Positions 1 to 52,339 of a DNA stretch of 64,000 bases are shown one piece after another. Origin of the DNA: Monoplex corrugatus. Taxonomy: Eukaryota; Mollusca; Gastropoda; Littorinimorpha; Ranellidae. A program made the translations under genes and the position numbers. The notes below the pieces were generated by a model. That model was given only the letters and a program-made list of their open reading frames with translations. It was not told the origin of the DNA and ran no database searches. Position 1 is the stretch's first letter, and each line of letters starts with the position of its first letter. The DNA lies in contig JAPXFY010000031.1 of the NCBI GenBank assembly GCA_030674185.1, positions 44,551,066 to 44,615,065 on the forward strand, in the 5' to 3' direction.

Positions 1-73
1 TCACCTACATAAAAGTGTTTTCGGAGAAAGATTCACACCTGTGCAGCCACGCTGAAGGTCATCTACATATAAG
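1..73. repeat. 58-bp minisatellite, left fragment beside the transposon
   Basis: About 1.3 units (core GGAGAAAGATTCACACCTG), the same unit as at 3355-3575. The transposon splits what was one array. It probably extends before position 1. Confidence 0.75.
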
Positions 74-3000
74 TAGGTATTCCAAAGTGCTTTTCGCGGG
101 TGGCGAAAAGTACGGCAAAGTGCAATTTTTCACTGGTTTTCAACTTGCTCGTTCTCAATAAAATGCAGTGTCAGAAATAAAAAACATAGATCATGTTGAT
201 CTGTGATCCTTTAAGCTTTGTTTAAAGTCAAAATAAATCAATAAGTGTAACATTTACAGTTTGAAATATGCTTTTGATGATGGGTACTAAATTGCGATTT
301 TGCTGCAACTGGAACGACGAAATCGGAACGCGGTTTTGACACCTACCTTGAAAACTCGCCTTGAGGAGACACGCTGGGTCAGATATCAACAAACCATTTA
401 CACAGTCAAAAAGATGACTAAACTTGCTTTCATCCGATGTAAAAAGTGAACTGATAGGCTTCCATTTAGTCGGTCGTTTCGTGCGTTAAAAATTTCCGTC
501 GATGATTTCGCAACCTTACTCAAAACCAATCTCGCCATATTTTCCACTGTGCAAAAGGTCAAGGTTTCAACTTTCAACTTCTGCTAGTTGCATACGGATT
601 CAACCACTGGCTGTCTTCCTCGAGGACTGAGAAAAAGCAACATATTTTCGCTTTCTCTTAGCGTCTGACGCGCAATGGCGGACACGCGCGAAAATCGTTC
701 GGGCGAGCACATGGACGTCGAAGTTTACGTCGACCGCTCCAGCCACGACGAATCAAGCGATCCAACTTATCTAGAGGGTAAGTGAAATATCTTGCAGTTT
801 GTTTACTATTACTTTTCAACATTTTGTTTCCTGATTTTAGAATATAATTGTTTGGAAAGCGCACAGCTGCAGCACCCACAGTATCATGAATATGTTAGAA
901 GGTAGGGGTAGGTGACGGTTTGGGGTGCGGTAATTTTACAGAGAGCGAGATCAGGCATATGATTAAAGGTAAATGTTTACAAAAGATTTTTTTAATAATC
1001 CATGCCTTTATTATATTTATTTATAATGATGTTAATGAGAGATTAGCGATTTATTGTGGTCACGTGACCAACGCTTTGATCGATCGATAGTCGAATCGGC
1101 CGAGTGCCCTCCCTTGATTTCACTCGATCTGGTTCAGTGTCGTTCAATAATTTCACAATGTTACACATTTTTCTTTTCTGCCTTTGTGTAAACTTCCTGA
1201 ATGGTACCATTGAAACAATTTGCATGTTTATCAATCCTATTATTTTTAGGCCCAATATTATTATCACCTAGTTCAACAGCTTTAAAAGTTTATTATTATT
1301 ATTAATATTATCATATTTTTGTTATTGTTATTATTTTACTATCATTATTCATTATTATTTATCATTATTATTATCATTATTTCATTATTAGTTTACTATC
1401 ATTCATTACTATTTATTATCATTACTAATATTGTCATCAAAAATAATATTTAAAGTAAACAAAATAAAGTAGGCCTACCAGGTTAATGGGTTGGACACTA
1501 TGAATCTTCCTAACTAGGCCTATAGTGTTTATGAGATAAATTTTGTTGTGCTGATTTGAGTAGGCCTAAATGTATGGGACATTTTACTTTGCCCACTGCT
1601 TTGTGAGTTAGGGTAAGGTATTATAATTTTATTTTCAAAGCTGACAATAATACTGGTAGGCTTCTTACAGCTCCACACCAATCTCTCTCTCTCTTGATCC
1701 TTTCTCTCTTTGACAGGCAGGGAAGTTAATTGAGCAGGGTTACAAAAGTCCTTGTGTTCCTGCATGTTTTATGTTCTTGTTTTTTGGATTTGTTTTTGTT
1801 TTGGTCAGTATTTGCCTCTTGTTCTGTATGTATAGGCCTGTTTGTCCCTACAAATGGGATTTTCACATTACGCTACAGGATAGAACAGATAGATGTACTA
1901 ATACTTTCCTTCTACACTATTTTTCTCACAGATGATCTCTTCATGAGGATGAAGGAGCGATTTCTTAAGACTGGCAGAGGGTGGAGACCTAGTCTTTTGG
2001 ACAACTTTGACAGCAATGATGATGAACTGCGTCTTAACATGTTTTAATTTCCTGTCACTTGTGAAGGGGAATCACTGATCATAGAAACTGACAAGTATTT
2101 TTTTACATTTCATTACAACATGTTTTTTTGTAAAAAGAGATGATTTCTATCTTTTGTGCTTCCAGTTTAAGTTGAAGGCCAGGACAGTTATCTACTGTGA
2201 TTAAGCAACAGTGAAAGGTCAAGACAATGATGTGGAAGCTTTTGATAATGTTCTACACACAGTTAAGGAACAGTTAAAGGTCAAGACATGTTTTAATCAT
2301 TGTTTAATGATAAAAAACAAAAACAAATTGGCATGTAAAAAACTATGAAGATGACTTCTTTGAATGAATGTTGTTGATGTACATGTCTTGTTTGATTCGA
2401 TATGTAAACAAAACGCATTATTTGTTACTATTATCAGCTGACATTTGTTATAATTTTGTCATCTGATTTTTGTTCACAGAAAGATTGAAACCTAAGGTCT
2501 TGTTTGTTATACTGACAGATCATAAAAAACTGATCATTTTGGTATATGGTACTTTGCAGTAGGATGAATGTGACAGAAGTTACGGAGTCTTGCAAAAAGC
2601 TAAAATACACATTTTTTTCAAAATAGGTATTTTATCCTTACCCAAATATGGTTTGATTAAACATACAGATGTCTGGGGTTGTTTTACATTGAAAGAGTTT
2701 GTCATGCTGAGCAATTTTGATATCAAAACCATTTTTGTAACTTTAAAGTGAAAAAAGTTATGGTGCACCAAATATGTGTAAAATTCGCCGTTTTTTTCAC
2801 TGTGACAAATCGGCATATTTCGCATTTTTGACATCTGATATCTTTTCAACCAGCTTTCAGATGAAGCTGGATAAAATTAGGGTTAAATTCCTTAATATGT
2901 TTATCATATATGATTCATTTCAATGTCACTGTATTGTATTTCTTAAAGATAATGGAGTTTGAAATTAATGAAAATGGGTCCTTTGCCCAGTTGTTTGGAA

Positions 3001-3354
3001 CGGCGGCGTCCAATTTTGCTATTTTTTGTCATTTTCGTAGGTCTGTATTTTTATTGATATGCATTTCTGTCCATATGTTTTTTGCACATCAACTTAACAA
3101 GTAAAAACCTCCTCAGAAATGATTTTCTGGACTTGTGTGATTTTATATGTGTGTTCAAGGCATGTCTGAATGTGGCCTAAAAAAACGTGCGAAATTTTTC
3201 TAAGTCCAAAAAGAAAGGAAAAAATCATAAAAAAATTATTTTTTATCCCACATTAAAAAATAAAGTATGTATGTGTTCAGAATGAAAATCTCTATTTTCC
3301 CAGCTGATTTTTATACAGATAAGTTCAAATTTGAAAATCACTTTGGAATACCTA
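74..3354 (+). mobile_element. DNA transposon of unknown superfamily, 3281 bp, with TIRs and 7-bp target duplication
   Basis: The ends are inverted: TAGGTATTCCAAAGTG at the left and its exact complement at the right, continuing as one mismatch then TTTTC. Both ends are flanked by ATATAAG (67-73 and 3355-3361), a 7-bp target site duplication. The flanking DNA on both sides is the same 58-bp minisatellite, so the insertion is well delimited. Just inside the left end is a short hairpin (CTTTTCGC / GCGAAAAG). The left third is CpG-rich around the start of a small spliced gene; 1280-1440 is (ATT)-rich. No transposase catalytic core was recognised, so this may be a non-autonomous or captured-gene element. 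Target length and TIR do not settle the superfamily. Confidence 0.8.
675..2047 (+). CDS. putative three-exon gene inside the transposon (about 81 aa, unknown function)
   Basis: Proposed join 675-777, 942-968, 1932-2047. Exon 1 starts at an ATG in CpG-rich DNA and encodes an acidic N-terminus (MADTRENRSGEHMDVEV...SSDPTYLE), then a consensus donor GTAAGTG. A 27-nt microexon (tttaCAG acceptor, GTAAAT donor) adds ESEIRHMIK in phase 1. The last exon follows a strong acceptor (ttttctcaCAG) and encodes DDLFMRMKERFLKTGRGWRP, then an acidic tail ending RLNMF and stop. All three share phase 1. A further 61-nt block (841-901) also has an acceptor and donor but would shift the frame into a stop. No family was recognised; it could be the N-terminus of a deleted transposase. 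Expression is unknown. Confidence 0.4.
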
Positions 3355-3575
3355 ATATAAGTGTTTCTGGAGAAAGATTCACACCTGTACAGCCAGACCG
3401 AGGGTCAACTACATGTGTTTCTGGAGAAAGATTCACACCTGTACAGCCAGACCAAAGGTCACCTGCATAAAAGCATTTCTGGAGAAAGATTCGTATCAGT
3501 ACAACCAGACCAAAGGTCACCTACACAAAAAATTTTCTGGAGAAAGATTCACACCTGTGCAGCCAGACTGGAAAA
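3355..3575. repeat. 58-bp minisatellite, about 4 units
   Basis: Units of the form GTTTCTGGAGAAAGATTCAC, ACCTGTACAGCCAGACCAAA, GGTCACCTACATAAAA. On the gene's strand each unit carries ACAGGTGTGA, a donor-like string, just downstream of the true exon 14 donor (CACAGGTGAGA). Confidence 0.85.
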
Positions 3576-3590
3576 CACAATGCTACCTCA

Positions 3591-43716
<40,126 letters not shown>

Positions 43717-43889
43717 CTGCCACATCAAACAACCACATCACTGATAAGACACACACACACACAAAAGCTTAGTTTTAACTGAGAGAAGGTTAACTGGCAT
43801 TAGCAGTCTAAATTCTCAAACATTTTCAGTTTTCTTAACTGTTTTGTTCTGAGGGTCCCCATCAGATTCTGTTCCATGTGTTTACCATT

Positions 43890-44335
43890 TTATGGGAAAT
43901 TCAGATCTATCAATCCAAAATTAATGGAAAACTCAAATACATTAATCTATAACCAATGGGAAATTCAAATACATTAATCTGTCATCAATGTGAAACTCAT
44001 ATACATCAATCTATAACTAATGGGAACTTCAGATATACCAATCTATAAGCAATGGGAAATTAAATATGTATCCATCTATAACCAATAGGAATTTCAGATA
44101 ATCAGTGTATAATCAATGGGAATGTCAGATACAATCCATAACAGAAATTTCTGATACATCAATCCATAACCAATTTGAATTTCAAATATGCCAATCTATA
44201 GCCAAAGGGAAATTAAAATATATCAATCTATAACCAATGAGAAATTCAGATACATCTATAAACAATGGAATATTCATACATTTCAGTCTGTCACCAATGG
44301 GAAATGCAAATACAATCTTCAACCAACAACAAAAT
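43890..44335. repeat. degenerate tandem repeat of about 33 bp
   Basis: About 13 diverged copies of AATCTATAACCAATGGGAAA then TTCAAATACATC. Old array with 10-25% differences. Confidence 0.8.
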
Positions 44336-44465
44336 TTTATTTTAAAAAAAACAACAAAAAAAACACTAAACATACAAATTCAGTCATATATACTTACACA
44401 ATCATGATTTACCATGTATTCATTTGGAGAATGAATTATGTTCAGTTCAAGTTAAAATTATTTGA

Positions 44466-45025
44466 TTATCCCTACTAAGTCTTCATATTAACAGAATTAC
44501 ACAAACTAAACATATGATTATGCCCACTGAGTAAGTCTTCACATCAACAGAATTACACAAACTAAACATATGATTACATCCAATGAGTAAGTCTTCATAT
44601 CAACAGAATTACACAAACTAAACATATGATTACATCCAATGAGTAAGTCTTCATATCAACAGAATTACACAAACTAAACATATGATTATACCCAATGAGT
44701 AAGTCTTCATATCAACAGAATTACACAAACTAAAGATATGATTATACCCAATGAGTAAGTCTTCATATCAACAGAATTACACAAACTAAACATATGATTA
44801 TACCTAATGAGTAAGTCTTCATATCAACAGAATTACACAAACTAAACATATGATTATACCCAATGAGTAAGTCTTCATATCAACAGAATTACACAAACTA
44901 AACATATGATTATGCCCAATGAGTAAGTCTTCATATCAACAGAATTACACAAACAAAACATATGATTATACCCAATGAGTAAGTCTTCATATCAACAGAA
45001 TTACACAAACAAAACATATGATTCA
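44466..45025. repeat. 56-bp minisatellite, about 10 copies
   Basis: The unit is TCTTCATATCAACAGAATTA, CACAAACTAAACATATGATT, ATACCCAATGAGTAAG. Very low divergence. Confidence 0.96.
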
Positions 45026-45307
45026 TTGGCACACACTGAAAATCATAGGCAACAATTTGGAGTATTCTGTTCTTAGAATCCAATTCTATTCCATTCACTT
45101 ATCCCAGCTGAGTACGTTATTTAACAACAGCTTCACAAAAACAAGACAATGATATATGGTGCAACTTAGGAAAACCAGGATAAAAGGATAAATCTTTCAA
45201 GTTTTCTGTTTATTTTTTCATTCGTTTTTATAATTTAAAGTTCATAAATATCTCTCAAAAAACAAATAATTCATCTATAATAGTTTTCTTTTCAGACATC
45301 TAAACTT

Positions 45308-45630
45308 TCTAGGTCCATTTTTGACAAGTAATAAGTTCACATGATCATATAGGTGCATTTTTGACAAGTAATAAGTTCACATGATCATGTAGGTGCATTT
45401 TTGACAAGTAATAAGTTCATATGATCACGTAGATGTGTTTTTGACAAGTAATAAATTCTTATAATCATGTAGGTGTATTTTTGACACGTAATAAGTTCAC
45501 ATGATCATGTTGGTGCATTCATATAATCATGTAGGTGCATTTTTGACAAGTAATAAGTTCACATGATCATGTCGGTGCTTTTATTGACAAGTAATAAGTT
45601 CACATGATCATGTAAGTGCATTTTTGATTG
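45308..45630. repeat. about 40-bp minisatellite, 8 copies
   Basis: The unit is GTGCATTTTTGACAAGTAAT, AAGTTCACATGATCATGTAG; one copy is truncated. Confidence 0.93.
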
Positions 45631-45719
45631 TTGATTGTAATTGAGAATGCACGGTGCATAAAAGCAAGTCCTTCTTTTTTCCCTTTTTTGTCATTCTGTT
45701 TATCTTAAACGCTTTCACT

Positions 45720-48330
45720 GCTGTAGCCACCGATCAGCAGCCTAAGCAGAACAACGCCAATCAGCAGCCTAAGCAGAACAATGTACCAATCACTGATCGG
45801 CAACCTGTAAAGCATCAACTGTTGATCTGAAAGCAAAATACTGTCGCCACAGATCAGTGACTGTAAGCAGAGTATTGCAGTCAATCAGCAATGTTTAAGC
45901 TGATACTGTATAGTCACAGATCAGTGACTGTAAGCAGAGTATTGCAGCCAATCAGCAATGTGTAAGCTGATACTGTATAGTCACAGATCAGTGACTGTAA
46001 GCAGAGTATTGCAGTCAATCAGCAATGTTTAAGCTGATACTGTATAGTCACAGATCAGTGACTGTAAGCAGAGTATTGCAGTCAATCAGCAATGTTTAAG
46101 CTGATACTGTATAGTCACAGATCAGTGACTGTAAGCAGAGTATTGCAGCCAATCAGCAATGTGTAAGCTGATACTGTATAGTCACAGATCAGTGACTGTA
46201 AGCAGAGTATTGCAGCCAATACAGTCAGAGTATTGCAGCCAATCAGCAATGTGTAAGCTGATACTGTATAGTCACAGATCAGTGACTGTAAGCAGAGTAT
46301 TGCAGCCAATCAGCAACGTGTAAGCTGATACTGTATAGTCACAGATCAGTGACTGTAAGCAGAGTATTGCAGCCAATCAGCAACGTGTAAGCTGATACTG
46401 TATAGTTACTGATAGGTGGCTGTAAGCAGAGTATTGCAGTCAATCAGCAACGTGTAAGCTGATACTGTATAGTTACTGATAGGTGACTGTAAGTAGAGTA
46501 TTGCAGTCAATCAGCAACGTGTAAGCTGATACTGTATAGTTACTGATAGGTGGCTGTAAGCAGAGTATTGCAGCCAATCAGCAACGTGTAAGCTGATACT
46601 GTATAGTTACTGATAGGTGGCTGTAAGCAGAGTATTGCAGTCAATCAGCAATGTGTAAGCTGATACTGTATAGTCACAGATCAGTGACTGTAAGCAGAGT
46701 ATTGCAGCCAATCAGCAATGTGTAAGCTGATACTGTATAGTCACAGATCAGTGACTGTAAGCAGAGTATTGCAGCCAATCAGCAATGTGTAAGCTGATAC
46801 TGTATAGTCACAGATCAGTGACTGTAAGCAGAGTATTGCAGTCAATCAGCAATGTGTAAGCTGATACTGTATAGTCACAGATCAGTGACTGTAAGCAGAG
46901 TATTGCAGCCAAACAGCAACGTGTAAGCTGATATTGTATAGTCACTGACTTGTGGCTGTAATCACAGTACTGTAGCCACCAATCAGCAACGTGTAAGCTG
47001 ATACTGTATAATCACTGACTTGTGGCTGTAATCACAGTACTGTAGCCACCAATCAGCAACGTGTAAGCTAATACTGTATAATCACTGACCGGTGACTGTA
47101 ATCAGACAGTACTGTAGCCACCAATCAGCAACATGTAAGCTGATACTGTATAATCACTGACTGGTGACTGTAATCAGACAGTACTGTAGCCACCAATCAG
47201 CAACATGTAAGCTGATACTGTATAATCACTGACTGGTGGCTGTAATCAGACAGTACTGTAACCACCAATCAGCAACGTGTAAGCTGATACTGTATAATCA
47301 CTGACTGGTGGCTGTAATCAGACAGTACTGTAGCCACCAATCAGCAACATGTAAGCTGATACTGTATAATCACTGACCGGTGTCTGTAATCAGACAGTAC
47401 TGTAGCCACCAATCAGCAACATGTAAGCTGATACTGTATAATCACTGACCGGTGTCTGTAATCAGACAGTACTGTAGCCACCAATCAGCAATGTGTAAGC
47501 TGATACTGTATAATCACTGACCGGTGACTGTAATCAGACAGCACTGTAGCCACCAATCAGCAACATGTAAGCTGATATTGTATAAACTATAATCACTGAC
47601 TGGTGGCTGTAATCAGACAGTACTGTAGTCACCAATCAGCAACATGTAAGCTGATATTGTATAAACTATAATCACTGACTGGTGGCTGTAATCAGACAGT
47701 ACTGTAGTCACCAATCAGCAACATGTAAGCTGATATTGTATAAACTATAATCACTGACTGGTGACTGTAATCAGACAGTACTGTAGTCACCAATCAGCAA
47801 CATGTAAGCTGATATTGTATAAACTATAATCACTGACTGGTGGCTGTAATCAGACAGTACTGTAGTCACCAATCAGCAACATGTAAGCTGATATTGTATA
47901 ATCACTGACTGGTGACTGTAATCAGACAGTACTGTAGCCACTAATCAGCAACATGTAAGCTGATATTGTATAAACTATAATCACTGACTGGTGGCTGTAA
48001 TCAGACAGTACTGTAGCCACCAATCAGCAACATGTAAGCTGATATTGTATAATCACTGACTGGTGGCTGTAATCAGACAGTACTGTAGCCACCAATCAGC
48101 AACATGTAAGCTGATATTGTATAATCACATGACTGGTGACTGTAATCAGACAGTACTGTAGCCACCAATCAGCAACATGTAAGCTGATATTGTATAATCA
48201 CTGACTGGTGGCTGTAATCAGACAGTACTGTAGCCACCAATCAGCAACATGTAAGCTGATATTGTATAATCACTGACTGGTGACTGTAATCAGACAGTAC
48301 ATGTACTGTAGCCAATGATCGGGGATCTCA
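45720..48330. repeat. 67/72-bp minisatellite with CCAATCAG in each unit, about 36 copies
   Basis: First part (to about 46960): units with GTCACAGATCAGTGACTGTA, AGCAGAGTATTGCAGCCAAT, CAGCAATGTGTAAGCTGATA. Second part: units with ATCACTGACTGGTGGCTGTA, ATCAGACAGTACTGTAGCCA, CCAATCAGCAACATGTAAGC, some lengthened by a TATAAACTATA insert. Most units hold CCAATCAG, an NF-Y-type CCAAT box. Confidence 0.96.
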
Positions 48331-48837
48331 GCAGAGTGCTGTGGCTGCCAACCAGTATAAAAAAATACACACACAAACACACACCCGGGCATTTTGAAAT
48401 CAGGTACCCATTTCCGTTTCAGTCAACTGATTGGGTGGCTAGTTTCTGGCTATACACCCAAGCTGTAAGGTCAGTTGTGTGGGCAGTGTAGTGTGTGTAC
48501 AGGCATTACATAGTTAAAGGGTAGTTGCTGTTGTGTTAGTGTACAATGTAAAACTGCATCTTGCAAAGTATGAACAGTATAGTTTGACATCATAGACAGT
48601 TTCATATCGATTTACAGTTTGATATCATACATATACATGTAGTTTGATATCATAAACAGTTTCATGTCAATCTACAATTTGATATCATACTCTTACAACT
48701 ACAAATACTATGGATTTGCCATGGAGAATAATCCTCTGTGTCATGGTAACATTCAGTTATCAGAATACACATCAAGAAAAAATCAAAAGTCAAACAAAAT
48801 CTGAGAAGACTTTTCGACTCCATAACTCCATGAGCGA
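48330..48837. other. unique sequence
   Basis: Contains three loose repeats of GTTTGATATCATA between 48590 and 48700; otherwise nothing seen. Confidence 0.5.
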
Positions 48838-49050
48838 TGTTCAAGGTTAAAGATGCATCCACTATGGGTTACCCTCAAGCAAATGAGCAATGTTCAAGGT
48901 CAAAGATGCATTCACTATGGGTTACCCTCAAGCAAATGAGCAATGTTCAAGGTCAAAGATGCATTCACTATGGGTTACCCTCAAGCAAATGAGCAATGTT
49001 CAAGGTCAAAGATGTATTCACTATTCACTATGGGTTACCCTCAAGCAAAT
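48838..49050. repeat. 53-bp tandem repeat, 4 copies, with TCAAGGTCA
   Basis: The unit is AATGTTCAAGGTCAAAGATG, CATTCACTATGGGTTACCCT, CAAGCAAATGAGC. TCAAGGTCA is the consensus extended half-site for FTZ-F1/SF-1/ERR-type nuclear receptors. Confidence 0.92.
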
Positions 49051-49615
49051 GACAAAGTTTTTTTTTTTCCCCTTGGGGAACAAAAAAGTCACTAACATTA
49101 ATTCAACTCCAGTCAAACACAGGGTAACAAATCACTTTTTGCAATGGATCCTGTGAACCTGCAGCAAAAACGCCTTTGTAATCACAATTATGAGACTGAT
49201 TAATACACACAGTAGATGATATTATGGGAGGAAAGCGGGAGGATATGTGGGGTAGATTCAGGAGGGGAGGAAAGGGTAACAGAGAGGAAGGGAGGAAGAA
49301 GACAGGATGGGAAAAAAGGTAAAACATGTGTGTCAAGCTCTATCTCATTTATAAGCATCCATTATGTTCTCTCCACATACATGAAATATATCAATCTGGT
49401 TACTTTTGCATTCAAAATGTAGGGAAAAAAAAAACATCCATTAAAAACATACATCTCTGAACATCATCACTGATTTCAAGATATAATCCTTATGAATACT
49501 GAATAATATAATCCATTCAAATAATCACAGAAAAGCAAACTGCATCAGTTTGAGTCCCGTCTGGTTTAGGCAATCACACAGACTTGTGTGCAGTTGGCCA
49601 CCTCTCACCACTGAC
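49051..49615. other. unique sequence
   Basis: A purine-rich stretch at 49225-49320; no gene or mobile element recognised. Confidence 0.5.
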
Positions 49616-49730
<115 letters not shown>

Positions 49731-49828
49731 CAACCAGCCAGAAAAACAGAGTGTATGAATAAAAAAAAAAATATGAATGACATTTTAGAAGACTTGTGTG
49801 GTAATCCGGCCACAAGACAAAGGAACAA

Positions 49829-49831
<3 letters not shown>

Positions 49832-49888
<57 letters not shown>
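49832..49888. repeat. (AG)n at the 3' end of the LINE
   Basis: About 28 uninterrupted AG repeats, contiguous with the LINE tail GTTTCAGTTTCTCTC on the minus strand. Confidence 0.95.
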
Positions 49889-49890
<2 letters not shown>

Positions 49891-52292
49891 TGAAACTGTT
49901 TATTGTCATTACCCGAAAAGGTCTTTTGACAAGGGGGATAACAATTTTCCAGTAGTGCGACACATAATCCACTCTTTGTATGTGCGCAAATTCTTCACGC
50001 ATAATCAAAAAAAATATCGAACATCCATTCCTTGAATAGTCGAACATATTCAAATCATATATAATGAACAATCATCCATTTTATCAGTACATAATGCAAA
50101 CAAACAAAAAAATATCAGAACAGTGTTCCTACATTCAGGCCAATAATTTGTCTAGGTTTAGGCAAACCAAAATCTTTTTCACACACCCACACGCACCCAT
50201 ATACACTCACGCGCGGGCGCGCGCTCGTGCGCACGCACACATACACATCAAAACTGTAATATGATGAAACATCTGGGCTAGACCACCCAAACCTTACATT
50301 TAGTAATAATAATATAATCTTCACATAACTGCCCCATAATACTCTGTTAACAAGGGACATCACTATGCCTTTTATTTTTGTTTTTTGTTTTTTTGTTAAC
50401 ATGTATAGTAGACCCTTAAGTGTCTATATACCCTTTCAATATCCACTTCTAACATATTCTACAAATATACCATTATTTTCATATTATTAGCTACTCTTAA
50501 ATTATCGGCAAACAAAGCAAATAAAGCAAATGAAAATAGCTCTTTACAAAACAGTCTATAATAAAGCGGCTTCTTTTAGAGTTAACGTGATATAGCCCAC
50601 ATCAGTCAAAAGAGATTAAATTAATCCCAGTATGATATTGTCTAGCACTATTGTCGGGCTTGTAAGTGTTTATGTCTTATTTTTTGTGCTTCCGCAATGT
50701 ATAGTGCCACTGATTTGATTATGACTTCGTCATCAGACGACAAAATAGATACAACATCTCGTCTTTTGGCCATGTCGGATTCAAAAACTTTGCATTTTCC
50801 ACGTATTGTGTCAAAAATTTGGCATTGGAATAAAAAGTGTTTTTCATTATCGACATTGTTTCCACATAAGGAGCAAGGATATACTGTGGACGTCCCAGGT
50901 TGAAACCAATTTTTATTTGCATTGAAACCAAGTGTTCTTAATCTAAATCTTGCATAATTAGTTCTTTGCCATTTATCCGTAACAACACTGAGATATTTTT
51001 CGGTTTGAAAAACATCTTTAAATGAGAAGAACCAACTATATTTTTCTTTGTTTTCCATATCTGAGTGCCAATTTTGTTTAAACGAACAAATAAGCCTGTC
51101 TTTAAATTCATTAATAAACTGACACTCATTTCCTACTCCCTGGGACAACCACACGACTCCAAACCCAAGTTCTGATAAAGCCTTTTTTACCTGATAGGCC
51201 CAGTTCTGTTTTCCTATTTCCATTTGAGTAACCGTCATTTCATATGCCTGTTTACATAACCAAGATTGTGGAAGCCTTAACAATTTCAACCAGTATTTAA
51301 TACTCTTCACAAAGGTTCTAATGTATAAAGGATATCTTCCAGTTTCTCCATATAAAACAGTGTTAGAAGAGTGAATTGGTACAGCCAAAAAACGTTTTAT
51401 AGCATATGTATGCACTTTTTCCATATGTGGATTTACAGTAAGACCCCATACTTCAGATGCATATGTAAGTAAAGGTTCTATCTGTGTATCAAACATTTTC
51501 CAATATAAATTACAATCAATAGAATTGAGCTTCCGTAAGGATTTTAGAATTTCAATAACACCCTTTTTCCCTTTATTACAAGATTCTTCCCATGCATAAT
51601 TTAAACTTAATTTTGTCGAAAATATCATTCCTAAGTATTTATAAGAATTAACAACTTTAACCTCGTTAATTCCATAGAACCATTTTTCGTATTTTGATAA
51701 ATGTCGACCCTTCCTGAAAATCATAATATTAGTTTTATCCATGTTAACTGTTAAAGCTAGTCGATCCGATTCTTCCTTTAAGACATTTAACTGGTTTTGT
51801 AAGCCTTTGACTGTACCAGAGAGAAGAACAACATCGTCTGCAAACAGCAATAGGAATATCTCAATAACCCCAGGGATGATTTGAATGCCATGCCTGCCTT
51901 TTCTTGACAGTTCCACTGCTAATTCATTAATGAAAAATGAAAACAATTGAGGACTCAATTGACACCCCTGTTTCACTCCTTTAGGGCATTCGAAATAATC
52001 TGAATATACACACTTCTCACGCACGCATGCAAGCACTGAGTTGTAAACTTCTCTTAGGGCCATATATAATTTTCCATTCACACCACTTTTACGTAATACA
52101 TTCCAAAGATTATTACGATTCACAGAATCGAATGCTTTCCTAAAATCCACAAATGCAACATAAAGTTTCTTATTTAAAAGTAAATGCTTCTGCACAAGGG
52201 AGTAAAGTGTGAAAATATGATCAATTGTACTGTATTTTGCTCTAAATCCAGCTTGTTCTTCAACTATTGAGAGAGAGAGAGAGAGAGAGAGA
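49888..52292 (-). mobile_element. 5'-truncated LINE with long uninterrupted reverse transcriptase ORF
   Basis: The minus-strand tail reads ATGACAATAAACAGTTTCAG then TTTCTCTC, giving the 3' end; the body is cut at the 5' side inside the reverse transcriptase, exactly at a (CT)n run (52268-52292). So both ends abut (CT)n. About 640 bp of 3' UTR separates the ORF stop from the tail, including a Z-like GCGCGGGCGCGCGCTCGTGC block. Confidence 0.85.
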
Positions 52293-52339
52293 ACATGCGA
52301 ATAAAGACGACGTGCCATTTCAGGAAAATTGCGTAACAA
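50648..52339 (-). CDS. LINE reverse transcriptase, C-terminal 550 residues
   Basis: Polymerase motifs in order: EEQAGFRAKYSTIDHIFTLY, VDFRKAFDSVNR, GVKQGCQLSPQLFSFFINEL, catalytic LLFADDVVLLSG, LTVNMDKTNIM, YKYLGMIFSTK. The thumb/C-terminal part follows, with CSLCGNNVDNEKHFLFQC (Cx2C-x8-H-x4-C), a zinc-knuckle-like cluster common at the end of LINE ORF2. The true element sequence begins at IVEEQAGF; the first 24 residues (MLRNFPEMAR..., then LSLSLSLS) are flanking DNA and the (CT)n run. No internal stop or frameshift, so the copy is young, but endonuclease and polymerase motifs 0-1 are missing and it cannot be autonomous. Confidence 0.88.
   Translation of the reverse strand: MLRNFPEMARRLYSHVLSLSLSLSIVEEQAGFRAKYSTIDHIFTLYSLVQKHLLLNKKLYVAFVDFRKAFDSVNRNNLWNVLRKSGVNGKLYMALREVYNSVLACVREKCVYSDYFECPKGVKQGCQLSPQLFSFFINELAVELSRKGRHGIQIIPGVIEIFLLLFADDVVLLSGTVKGLQNQLNVLKEESDRLALTVNMDKTNIMIFRKGRHLSKYEKWFYGINEVKVVNSYKYLGMIFSTKLSLNYAWEESCNKGKKGVIEILKSLRKLNSIDCNLYWKMFDTQIEPLLTYASEVWGLTVNPHMEKVHTYAIKRFLAVPIHSSNTVLYGETGRYPLYIRTFVKSIKYWLKLLRLPQSWLCKQAYEMTVTQMEIGKQNWAYQVKKALSELGFGVVWLSQGVGNECQFINEFKDRLICSFKQNWHSDMENKEKYSWFFSFKDVFQTEKYLSVVTDKWQRTNYARFRLRTLGFNANKNWFQPGTSTVYPCSLCGNNVDNEKHFLFQCQIFDTIRGKCKVFESDMAKRRDVVSILSSDDEVIIKSVALYIAEAQKIRHKHLQARQ

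Noticed and set aside
841..901. Additional 61-nt exon in the transposon gene
   Set aside because: It has tttAG acceptor and GTAGGG donor and is open, but inclusion shifts the frame so that the next exon reads a stop; kept only as a possible alternative exon.
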